A DNA stretch of 64,000 nt from CAVORB01 sp963736235 (lineage in GTDB: Bacteria; Pseudomonadota; Gammaproteobacteria; Chromatiales; Chromatiaceae). The stretch covers positions 310,001 to 374,000 of the forward strand of contig CAVTOR010000031.1 of assembly GCA_963736235.1 (NCBI GenBank). The letters are read 5' to 3'. Position 1 is the stretch's first letter, and each line of letters starts with the position of its first letter. The position numbers were made by a program, and so were the translations under genes. The notes under the pieces are model-generated. The model was given only the letters and a program-made list of their open reading frames with translations, was not told the DNA's origin and ran no database searches. Positions 27,320 to 34,832 of this stretch are shown piece by piece.

Positions 27320-27430
27320 GGGAAGCGCGATCAATTCAGCGCTTCCCGCGGCACAGGGATGTGACGCCATTTTCAAGCGCGTAAGCGATTGAAAATAAGG
27401 CCATTCAAGAACCGCGCTTCTTGGATGGCG
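27320..27430 (+). ncRNA. candidate structured RNA / 5' leader before the NYN-CSD gene
   Basis: Three hairpins in 111 bp. The first is GGGAAGCGC / GCGCTTCCC (27320-27328, 27339-27347; perfect). The second is TTTTCAA / TTGAAAA (27370-27376, 27389-27395). The third is CCATTCAAGAA / TTCTTGGATGG (27401-27411, 27418-27428; 11 bp with one wobble). An outer CGCCA / TGGCG (27365-27369, 27426-27430) can close the last two into a multi-branched fold and competes with the third stem. There is no coding potential. It lies 110 bp before a gene for a protein with RNA-acting domains. Transcription is not proven. Confidence 0.4.
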
Positions 27431-27539
27431 TACTGATTTTGGCCAGGATAGCCGAATAGTCGGCGTTTCCCTAGTGTTAGCGGGCCGCGAACACGGGCCC
27501 TGTTTTCTTATTGAAGTGAGGTTGCAGTTGAACGCCAAT

Positions 27540-28361
27540 ATGCGAGTCGGCGTGTTTGTCGATGCCGAGAACGTGCGGTACAACGGCGGATACCAGATGC
27601 GATACGACATTCTGCGCCGCTTCGCGGCCAGGGAAGGAGGGATTCTGCAACGGCTCAACACCTACCTGGCGTTCGACGTGGAGCGCGCCAGAGAGGACCA
27701 GGAGTACGCCAAGAAGTCCCGTGCCTATCAACAAATGGTCCGCGACTTCGGCTGGAAGATCACCGTCAAGCACGTTCGCCGCTACACCGACGAGAACGGC
27801 AACGTCACCACCAAGGCCAACGCCGATCTGGACATGGCCGTGGACGCCATGCTGCAGGCGGGGAAGCTCGATCAGGTCCTCTTGGTCACTGGCGACGGGG
27901 ATTTCCTACAAGTGGTCACCGCACTGCAGAACATGGGCTGCCGTGTGGAGCTGATCGGTTTCAAGAACGTCTCGCGCCAGCTCCAGCAAGAAGTGGATGC
28001 GTTTTTTTCCGGGTTCATGGTCCCGGACCTGCTGCCCGTATCCTACGAGCCCAGGAACGAGTGGGGGAAGCCGGGAGCCTGTGTGCGCGGGGTCTGCACC
28101 AAGTGGTTTCCAGAGAAGGGCTACGGTTTCCTGCGCTTCATGGACCATATTTCACCCAACGTGTGGATCACGGATCCGCGAGACGAAGGCTCGCCCTACG
28201 TCAGCGTCTTTTGCCATGCCAACGAGGTGGCGGACGAGGTGACCGAGGATATGTTGATGAACCGCGAGACCATCTTGGAGTTTTATCTGAACGAAAGCGA
28301 GCAGAAGGACAACGGGTTGGTCGCCAACAACGTGCGGCTAGCCTTCTCGGTCAACCGCTGA
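27540..28361 (+). CDS. NYN (LabA/DUF88) ribonuclease-like domain fused to a cold-shock domain
   Basis: 273 residues from ATG 27540; upstream TTG codons in frame are possible starts. The N-terminal NYN/PIN-like domain (1-160) has the acidic set FVDAEN (D8), ADLDMAVD (D96, D98) and VTGDGDF (D119, D121), which would bind a catalytic metal for RNA cleavage. The C-terminal part (about 181-262) reads CVRGVCTKWFPEKGYGFLRF, then VSVFCHANEV, the RNP1/RNP2 pattern of a cold-shock OB fold. An RNA-binding nuclease is a reasonable inference. It stands alone between the hairpin-rich region and pilB. Confidence 0.82.
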   Translation: MRVGVFVDAENVRYNGGYQMRYDILRRFAAREGGILQRLNTYLAFDVERAREDQEYAKKSRAYQQMVRDFGWKITVKHVRRYTDENGNVTTKANADLDMAVDAMLQAGKLDQVLLVTGDGDFLQVVTALQNMGCRVELIGFKNVSRQLQQEVDAFFSGFMVPDLLPVSYEPRNEWGKPGACVRGVCTKWFPEKGYGFLRFMDHISPNVWITDPRDEGSPYVSVFCHANEVADEVTEDMLMNRETILEFYLNESEQKDNGLVANNVRLAFSVNR

Positions 28362-28511
28362 CGCGACACAATCCGGCCGCTGTTTCGAAGAAAACCGTAC
28401 CGGGTTCACAAAAGCTCACAATCAGGTCGAGAACAGTTGAGAGAGTCTTTGAAAACAATTTAGAGTTGGAATAGTGTCTGCCTAATGCATCTGGAGTGAC
28501 GCCGACCTCTC

Positions 28512-30221
28512 ATGGCGACGAATCAAACCGCAGTCAAGCCGTCCGGGCTCGCGTGGCGACTGGTCCGTGACCAGCTGGTCACGGAGGCCCAGGTGCAGAC
28601 CGCCTACCAGGAGGCGCTCAAACATCGGCAGCCCTTCGTCCAATTCCTGGTCGAAAACAAGGTCCTCGATAGTCTGCGCATCGCCGTCGCCGCCGCTGAC
28701 GAGTTCGGAGTCCCGCTTCTGGATCTCGACGCCATCGACCCGCGGGAGCTCCCGGTAAACCTGGTGGACGAGAAGCTGGTTCTCAAGCACCGGGCATTGC
28801 CGATCTTTCGGCGCGGAAACCGGCTGTTCCTCGCCGTGTCCGACCCGACCAACCACCAGGGCCTGGACGAGATCCGTTTCAACACCGGGCTGGCCACGGA
28901 CGCCATTCTGGTAGAGGAGTCGAAGCTCAAGGCGGCCATCGAGCGCGCGATCGAATCCCAGGACACGGGCATGTCGGACATCACGGATACCGACCTGGAC
29001 AACCTCGACATCGCGGGCGACGACGACGAGCAGAACGACAACGAGCTGAACGTCGACGAGGCGCCAATCGTCCGGTACGTCAACAAGATCCTGGTGGACG
29101 CCATCAGCGGTGGCGCCTCGGACGTCCACTTCGAGCCCTACGAGAAATATTTCCGCATTCGCTTCCGCCAGGACGGCATGCTGCGGGAAATCGCAAACCC
29201 GCCGGTCAACCTCGCCGCTCGTCTGGTCGCGCGGATCAAGGTCATGTCGCGCATGAACATCGCCGAGCGGCGGATACCCCAGGATGGGCGCATCAAGCTC
29301 AAGCTGAGCCGCAACCGTGATATCGACTTCCGCGTCAACACGCTCCCCACGCTCTACGGAGAAAAGGTCGTGTTGCGTATCCTCGACTCCGGATCGGCAC
29401 TCATGGGTGTCGAGCAGCTCGGCTTCGAGGAGGAGCAGAAGACGGCGTTCGTGAAAGCGATCGGCAAGCCTTACGGCATGATCCTGGTGACTGGCCCCAC
29501 CGGATCGGGCAAGACGGTCTCCCTCTACACCGGGCTGGACATGCTCAACAAGCCGGAGGTCAACATCTCGACCGTCGAGGACCCCGTTGAGATCCAGGTC
29601 CCGGGAATCAACCAGGTCAACATGAACCCGAAGACCGGGCTCACCTTCGCCGCTGCGCTGCGGTCCTTCCTGCGCCAGGACCCGGACATCGTGATGGTAG
29701 GCGAGATCCGCGATCTGGAGACGGCGGAGATCGCGGTGAAAGCGGCGCAGACGGGACACCTGGTGTTGTCCACCCTGCACACGAACGACGCCCCGCAGAC
29801 CCTGACGCGACTCGCTAACATGGGCGTCCCCCCCTTCAACATCGCGTCCTCCGTGCTCCTGATCATGGCTCAACGCCTGACCCGTCGCCTGTGCCCGCAC
29901 TGCAAGAGAACGGAGCAAATCCCCCGCGAGGCGCTGCTGGAGGAAGGTTTCACTGCCGCGGATGTCGATGAGGGCATCACCATCTACCGCGCAGTCGGCT
30001 GCGATCGATGCAATCAAGGCTACCGGGGACGCATCGGCATCTATCAGGTGATGCCCGTATCCGAGGAGATGGGGCGCATGATCATGGAAGGCGGCAACGC
30101 CATCCAGCTCGCGGACCAGGCGCGCCGCGAGGGGGTCTCCGACCTGCGGCAATCCGGCCTGCGCAAGGTCAAGGCGGGCATCACGAGCCTAGAAGAAATC
30201 AACCGAGTGACGAAGGACTAG
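28512..30221 (+). CDS. pilB: type IV pilus assembly ATPase PilB
   Basis: 569 residues. The N-terminal type II secretion E/MshE-like domain is followed by the hexameric ATPase: Walker A GPTGSGKTVSL (about residue 328), Asp box and Walker B DPDIVMVGEIRDLETAEIA, His box LVLSTLHTNDA, and the tetracysteine zinc site CPHCKR with GCDRCNQGY. It powers pilin polymerisation at the inner membrane. First of pilB-pilC-pilD-coaE; the pilC start follows in 5 bp. Confidence 0.97.
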   Translation: MATNQTAVKPSGLAWRLVRDQLVTEAQVQTAYQEALKHRQPFVQFLVENKVLDSLRIAVAAADEFGVPLLDLDAIDPRELPVNLVDEKLVLKHRALPIFRRGNRLFLAVSDPTNHQGLDEIRFNTGLATDAILVEESKLKAAIERAIESQDTGMSDITDTDLDNLDIAGDDDEQNDNELNVDEAPIVRYVNKILVDAISGGASDVHFEPYEKYFRIRFRQDGMLREIANPPVNLAARLVARIKVMSRMNIAERRIPQDGRIKLKLSRNRDIDFRVNTLPTLYGEKVVLRILDSGSALMGVEQLGFEEEQKTAFVKAIGKPYGMILVTGPTGSGKTVSLYTGLDMLNKPEVNISTVEDPVEIQVPGINQVNMNPKTGLTFAAALRSFLRQDPDIVMVGEIRDLETAEIAVKAAQTGHLVLSTLHTNDAPQTLTRLANMGVPPFNIASSVLLIMAQRLTRRLCPHCKRTEQIPREALLEEGFTAADVDEGITIYRAVGCDRCNQGYRGRIGIYQVMPVSEEMGRMIMEGGNAIQLADQARREGVSDLRQSGLRKVKAGITSLEEINRVTKD

Positions 30222-30226
30222 CCGAT

Positions 30227-31465
30227 ATGGCACTGACCGCTGTCCAGAAGCCGAAAGCCGAAAAATCCTACCTCTTCGCCTGGGAAGGCGTGGATCGCCG
30301 CGGAACGCGCGTCAAGGGCCAATCTCGGGCCGCAAACATCGCGTTCGTACGGGCAGATCTGCGGCGCCAGGGGGTCAACGCCACCAAGGTCCGAAAGAAG
30401 GCGCAACCGCTCTTCGGGGGCGGCAAGAAGAAGATCACGAGCGGAGACATTGCCGTATTCAGCCGCCAGCTCGCGACCATGATGTCCGCCGGTGTCCCGC
30501 TGGTGCAGGCATTCGACATCGTCGGCCGTGGCCACGAGAATCCCGCGATGCAGGAGCTCATCCTGGCCATCAAGGCGGATGTGGAGAGCGGAACGGCCCT
30601 GACCGAAGCCTTGCGCAAGCATCCGCGCTATTTCGACGACCTCTACTGCAACCTGGTGGGCGCCGGAGAGCAGGCGGGCGTGCTCGAGACCGTCCTCGAC
30701 AAGATCGCCACCTACAAGGAAAAGACCGAGTCCATCAAGGGCAAGATCAAGAAGGCCCTGTGGTATCCGGGGGCGGTGATTCTGGTTGCCCTCGGTGTGA
30801 CCACCATCATCCTGCTGTTCGTCATTCCGCAGTTCAAGTCCCTGTTCTCGAGCTTCGGCGCGGACCTGCCCGCCTTCACCCTGATGGTCATCGCCCTGTC
30901 GGATTTCGTGCGCGATTATTGGTGGGCGATTGCAGCGGCCCTCGGCGCAGCCGGATTCGCGATCGCAAAGCTCTGGCAGCGATCCCGGAAATTCCGCGAG
31001 CTCATCGACCGCATGACCCTCAAGCTGCCGGTCATCGGTCCCATCATGCACAAGGCGGCCCTCGCCCGGTTCGCTCGCACCCTCTCCACCATGTTCGCCG
31101 CCGGCGTGCCCATGGTGGAGGCGCTGGAATCGGTGGCCGGCGCCACCGGCAGCGTGGTGTATTCGGACGCCGTGATGCTGATGCGCGAAGAGGTGGCCAC
31201 GGGTCAGGCCCTGCAGCTCTCCATGCGCCAGCGCAACCTGTTCCCGCACATGGTGATCCAGATGACCGCCATCGGCGAGGAGTCGGGTGCCCTCGACGAC
31301 ATGCTGGCCAAGGTCGCGGACTTCTACGAGGAGGAGGTCGACAACGCGGTGGACAGCCTGAGCAGCCTGCTCGAGCCGCTGATCATGGTCGTCATCGGCA
31401 CCCTGGTGGGTGGACTGGTCATCGCCATGTACCTGCCCATCTTCAAGCTGGCCGCCGTCGTCTGA
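30227..31465 (+). CDS. pilC: type IV pilus inner-membrane platform protein PilC
   Basis: 412 residues from ATG 30227 (MALTAVQKPKAEKSYLFAWE). Two GspF/T2SSF repeats: FSRQLATMMSAGVPLVQAFD (first) and FARTLSTMFAAGVPMVEALE (second), with three transmembrane segments (GAVILVALGVTTIILLFVIP and others, C-terminal VVIGTLVGGLVIAMYLPIF). It is the platform through which PilB drives pilus extension. Operonic with pilB and pilD. Confidence 0.97.
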   Translation: MALTAVQKPKAEKSYLFAWEGVDRRGTRVKGQSRAANIAFVRADLRRQGVNATKVRKKAQPLFGGGKKKITSGDIAVFSRQLATMMSAGVPLVQAFDIVGRGHENPAMQELILAIKADVESGTALTEALRKHPRYFDDLYCNLVGAGEQAGVLETVLDKIATYKEKTESIKGKIKKALWYPGAVILVALGVTTIILLFVIPQFKSLFSSFGADLPAFTLMVIALSDFVRDYWWAIAAALGAAGFAIAKLWQRSRKFRELIDRMTLKLPVIGPIMHKAALARFARTLSTMFAAGVPMVEALESVAGATGSVVYSDAVMLMREEVATGQALQLSMRQRNLFPHMVIQMTAIGEESGALDDMLAKVADFYEEEVDNAVDSLSSLLEPLIMVVIGTLVGGLVIAMYLPIFKLAAVV

Positions 31466-31471
31466 CATCCG

Positions 31472-32347
31472 ATGCAGTGGCTCAACCTGCTCGAGCAGCA
31501 CCCCCCGCTGCTGCTTCTGGTCACCGCGCTCTTCGCGCTGACGGTGGGCAGCTTTCTCAACGTGGTGATCCACAGGCTGCCGCGCATGATCGAGGAAGAT
31601 TGGCGCCGCGAGTGCGACCAAAGCGCCGAGGCAACGGACAAGGCCCCTGCGCCCAAGTCCATGACGCTGGCCCGGCCCGCTTCCCACTGCCCGAGCTGCG
31701 GCCATCGTCTGCGTCCGCTGGAAAACATCCCCCTGCTGAGCTACCTGTTTCTGCGCGGGCGCTGCTCCGCCTGCAAGGCCCCGATCAGCCTGCGTTATCC
31801 GCTGGTCGAGGCGGCCACCGCCGTGCTCTCGGTGCTCGTAGTCTGGCGTTTCGGCTTCACCTGGGAGAGTCTGGCCGCGCTCGTGCTCACCTGGGGCCTG
31901 GTGGCGCTGGCGGTCATCGACTTCGATACCCAACTGCTGCCCGATGCCATTACGCTCCCGCTGCTCTGGTTAGGCCTGTTGCTGAGCCTGCAGGCATGGT
32001 TCACTGACAGCCACTCAGCCATCCTCGGCGCCGCGCTGGGTTACCTCAGCCTGTGGGGCGTCTTTCAGCTGTTTCGCCTTTTCACCGGCAAGGAGGGCAT
32101 GGGATTCGGTGACTTCAAGCTGTTTGCCCTGTTCGGGGCCTGGCTCGGCTGGCAGAACCTGCCTCAGATCATTCTGTTGTCCGCGGTCACGGGCGCAATC
32201 GTCGGCACGCTGCTGATCGTGACGCGCGGACACGACCGTCAAATACCCATTCCCTTCGGCCCTTATCTGGCGGCAGCGGGCTGGCTCAGCCTGATGTGGG
32301 GCGATGCGATCAACCGGACCTATCTTCAATTCACGGGGCTCGCATGA
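31472..32347 (+). CDS. pilD: prepilin leader peptidase / N-methyltransferase PilD
   Basis: 291 residues, 6 bp after pilC. The N-terminal domain carries the four-cysteine zinc site CPSCGHRL and CSACKAPIS. The eight-helix A24 aspartic peptidase core has the two active aspartates, in DFDTQLLPD and in the GxGD motif GMGFGDFKLFALFG. It cleaves prepilin leaders after glycine and methylates the new N-terminus, serving type IV pili and any type II secretion system. Confidence 0.97.
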   Translation: MQWLNLLEQHPPLLLLVTALFALTVGSFLNVVIHRLPRMIEEDWRRECDQSAEATDKAPAPKSMTLARPASHCPSCGHRLRPLENIPLLSYLFLRGRCSACKAPISLRYPLVEAATAVLSVLVVWRFGFTWESLAALVLTWGLVALAVIDFDTQLLPDAITLPLLWLGLLLSLQAWFTDSHSAILGAALGYLSLWGVFQLFRLFTGKEGMGFGDFKLFALFGAWLGWQNLPQIILLSAVTGAIVGTLLIVTRGHDRQIPIPFGPYLAAAGWLSLMWGDAINRTYLQFTGLA

Positions 32348-32390
32348 CTCCCGTCGCGCGTGCCGCAGGCGACAACCGGACCCGCCCAAG

Positions 32391-32996
32391 ATGCTGGTCG
32401 TCGGGCTGACCGGAGGCATCGGCAGCGGAAAGTCCACCGTTTCGGACCGGCTTGCCGCCACCGGAGTCCCCGTCATCGATGCCGACGTCATCTCCCGGGA
32501 GCTGACCGCACCCGGCGGGGCCGCGCTGGATGCCATCTTCCAGGCTTTCGGAGACCCAGTGCGGCATCCAGATGGCACGCTCGACCGCGCCGCGCTGCGG
32601 CAGATCGTTTTCCGTGACCCACGAGCACGTGAGCGCCTCGAGGCCATCCTGCACCCCCTCATCCGCTCGCGCATGCTTGAGCGGCTCGCTTCCATCGAGG
32701 CGCCCTATGCGGTCCTGGTGATCCCGCTCCTGTTCGAGGCGGGTCAGACCGTTCTCGTGGACCGGATCCTTGTAGTGGATCTGCCAGAAGCCGAGCAACT
32801 GCGGCGCGTGCACGCGCGCACCAGCATGGACCACGCCGAAATCCGGCGCATCCTCGCCAGCCAGAGCGACCGTTCGTCGCGACTGGAACGGGCGGACGAC
32901 GTCATCGACAACAGCGGCGATCTCGCGGCGCTGCATGCTCAGGTGGACCGGCTTCACGGCCGTTACCTGCAATTGGCCACCGCCCGGGACCGCTGA
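32391..32996 (+). CDS. coaE: dephospho-CoA kinase
   Basis: 201 residues from ATG 32391. P-loop GLTGGIGSGKST at residues 5-16, then VIDADVISRELT and PLLFEAG, the CoaE substrate blocks. It phosphorylates the ribose 3'-OH of dephospho-CoA, the last step of CoA synthesis. The pilB-pilC-pilD-coaE order is the standard gammaproteobacterial arrangement; yacG/zapD, which often follow, are not present. Confidence 0.96.
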   Translation: MLVVGLTGGIGSGKSTVSDRLAATGVPVIDADVISRELTAPGGAALDAIFQAFGDPVRHPDGTLDRAALRQIVFRDPRARERLEAILHPLIRSRMLERLASIEAPYAVLVIPLLFEAGQTVLVDRILVVDLPEAEQLRRVHARTSMDHAEIRRILASQSDRSSRLERADDVIDNSGDLAALHAQVDRLHGRYLQLATARDR

Positions 32997-33046
32997 TCCA
33001 GTAAGGAGCCCAGGGCGGGCAGCCGCCACGGGAAGGGGATCTTGAC

Positions 33047-34330
33047 ATGACCACCGTCCGGGCCGAGTGGCTGCGCCTCGTCCTGCTCGGCATGCTGAGC
33101 GGCATCCTGGCGAGCGGTGTCGTGCTCGCTTTTCACGCGGCAATCGAGCTTGGTCAATCCGTGCTGTTGCCGCCAGGGCGCAGCGGCAACTACGAGGGAC
33201 TCGCTCCCTGGCTGCGCATCCTGCTCCCGGTTTCCGGCGGCCTGTTGCTGGGGCTCGCCTTCGACCTGATCCCTCCGCAGCGGCGCCAGGTCGGAGTCGT
33301 TCATGTGCTGCGGCGCCTGCACACCCCGGGCGAGGAACGGTTACCAGCGGCGAATCTCTTTACCCAGTTCCTGGGAGCGGTGGCCGCCATCGTCAGCGGG
33401 CATTCGGTAGACAAGGAAGGGCCGTCCGTACACATCGGCGCCGCCAGCGCCAACCTCATCGGCCAGCGCATGCGTGTCTCGGCCGAGGAGGACTACACTT
33501 TAGCCGCGTGCGGCTCCGCGGCGGCCATTGCCGCGGCCTTTAACACCCCGCTCGCGGGAATCATCTTCGTCGTCGAGGTGCTGAAGGTGCGCTACGAGGT
33601 GAGCCGGTTCCTGCCGGTCATCGTAGCCTCGGTGGTGGGTGCCGTCGTGACGCGGTCCTTTTCCGGCCATGCCCCGACTTTCATCGTCTCCCCGCTGGAG
33701 CTGAACACGGGATGGGAGTTTCCCAATCTGATCGTTCTCGGGCTGGTCATCGGTCTGCTGGCCGTTGCCTTCATCAGCCTGTGCGAAACCGTCGCGGCGC
33801 GCACCCGCGCGTGGCGCTGCAGCGTAAGCTTCACGCTCGCCGGCCTGGTGGTGGGAATCCTCGCCCTGTGGACGCCCGAGATCATGGGCACCAGCTACGA
33901 CACGCTGGACGAATTTCTGGCGGGTAAGGAAGACCTCGCCCTGGTGCTCGCGCTCGTGGTCACGAAGCTACTGGCGACTGGAATGGCTATCGGCCTGCGG
34001 GTTCCGGGCGGACTGATCGGCCCTACGCTGTTCATCGGCGGCGCCGCCGGGTCCGCGCTGGGCATCCTGTTCGCGGCCCTCGAACCCATCGACGCCGCGT
34101 CCTCGGGCTTCTACGCGACGGTGGGCATGGTCGCCATGATGGGGGCTACCCTTCGGGCTCCGTTGGCGGCGTTGACCGCGCTGCTCGAGCTAACGGCGAA
34201 CCCCAACATCATTCTTCCCGGGATGCTCGCGGTCGCCACGGCCGAGTTGACCAATCGCTTGGCCCTCGGCAAGGATTCGGTGTTCGAAATCCTGCTCAAA
34301 GTCCAACGTTCGTCACAAACCGGTGATTAA
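33047..34330 (+). CDS. ClC-family chloride channel or H+/Cl- antiporter
   Basis: 427 residues with 10-12 hydrophobic segments. The conserved ClC filter regions are visible: SVDKEGPSVHIGAASANLIG (helix F, with the gating glutamate in KEGPS), AAFNTPLAGIIFVVEV (helix H), and GLRVPGGLIGPTLFIGGAAG (helix N, GxFxP-type). The first signature, GSGIP-like, is altered to SGHSVD. There is no C-terminal CBS pair; the protein ends soon after the membrane core. It is probably an inner-membrane anion channel or exchanger; the transported ion and coupling cannot be told. Ribosome site GGAAGGGG precedes. Confidence 0.9.
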   Translation: MTTVRAEWLRLVLLGMLSGILASGVVLAFHAAIELGQSVLLPPGRSGNYEGLAPWLRILLPVSGGLLLGLAFDLIPPQRRQVGVVHVLRRLHTPGEERLPAANLFTQFLGAVAAIVSGHSVDKEGPSVHIGAASANLIGQRMRVSAEEDYTLAACGSAAAIAAAFNTPLAGIIFVVEVLKVRYEVSRFLPVIVASVVGAVVTRSFSGHAPTFIVSPLELNTGWEFPNLIVLGLVIGLLAVAFISLCETVAARTRAWRCSVSFTLAGLVVGILALWTPEIMGTSYDTLDEFLAGKEDLALVLALVVTKLLATGMAIGLRVPGGLIGPTLFIGGAAGSALGILFAALEPIDAASSGFYATVGMVAMMGATLRAPLAALTALLELTANPNIILPGMLAVATAELTNRLALGKDSVFEILLKVQRSSQTGD

Positions 34331-34436
34331 GCGCGGCACGACGCCTTGTCTGCCTACCGTCGACCCGGTTAGTCTTGGGCCGCACGGTATTTCTAGCCGC
34401 GCGTTTCATTGCTGAAAAATAAGGAGATTAAAGACT

Positions 34437-34832
34437 ATGAAAACTAGAAAAGGCCCAGCCATTCTCGGGGCGCTGGCGACGGCGCTAGCCCTGATGCTGG
34501 GGGCGGTATCCGTCCAAGCGGAATCCGCCTGCAAGGGACTCGAGAAAGGCAAGTGTGAAAACAGCGCGAGTTGCACCTGGGTGGACGGTTTCACCCGCAA
34601 GGACGGTGTCAAGGTCGCGGCCTACTGCCGGGCGAAACCGACGCTCATCCGGCAAGAAAGCGTCGTCGACAGACAAGAAGAGTTAGTATTCTTACCTACT
34701 GAGGCCGGGGGCCGCCGATTCACGGCGGCCCCCGGCCAAACGCGCTCCGCGGTCGATGTGCGGCGGCGAAGGACTGCCTCCGGGGGATCAGTAAGGCGCG
34801 GTCGCCGCGGACAAATCCCAGGTATCGGGTGA
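34437..34832 (+). CDS. small secreted Cys-containing protein (likely frameshifted near its end)
   Basis: ATG 34437 after AAGGAG. The signal peptide (GALATALALMLGAVSVQA) is followed by a short mature part with C32, C40, C46 and C64 (SACKGLEKGKCENSASCTWV), enough for two disulfides. As read it runs to 34832, through a strong hairpin and into the end of pckG. Removing one base near 34644 instead gives SSGKKASSTDKKS and a stop at 34684-34686, just before the hairpin, so the real protein is probably about 82 residues. No family function known; periplasmic. Confidence 0.75.
   Translation: MKTRKGPAILGALATALALMLGAVSVQAESACKGLEKGKCENSASCTWVDGFTRKDGVKVAAYCRAKPTLIRQESVVDRQEELVFLPTEAGGRRFTAAPGQTRSAVDVRRRRTASGGSVRRGRRGQIPGIG
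34703..34737. terminator. bidirectional hairpin between the small secreted gene and pckG
   Basis: GGCCGGGGGCCGCC / GGCGGCCCCCGGCC, perfect 14-bp arms with a 7-nt loop, sits between two convergent genes. No long T-run flanks it on either strand, yet its position and stability suit termination in both directions. Confidence 0.75.

Noticed and set aside
30218..31933. 571-codon minus frame opposite pilC/pilD
   Set aside because: Crosses two conserved plus-strand pilus genes; no ribosome site and a His/Gln/Asp-rich mirror composition.
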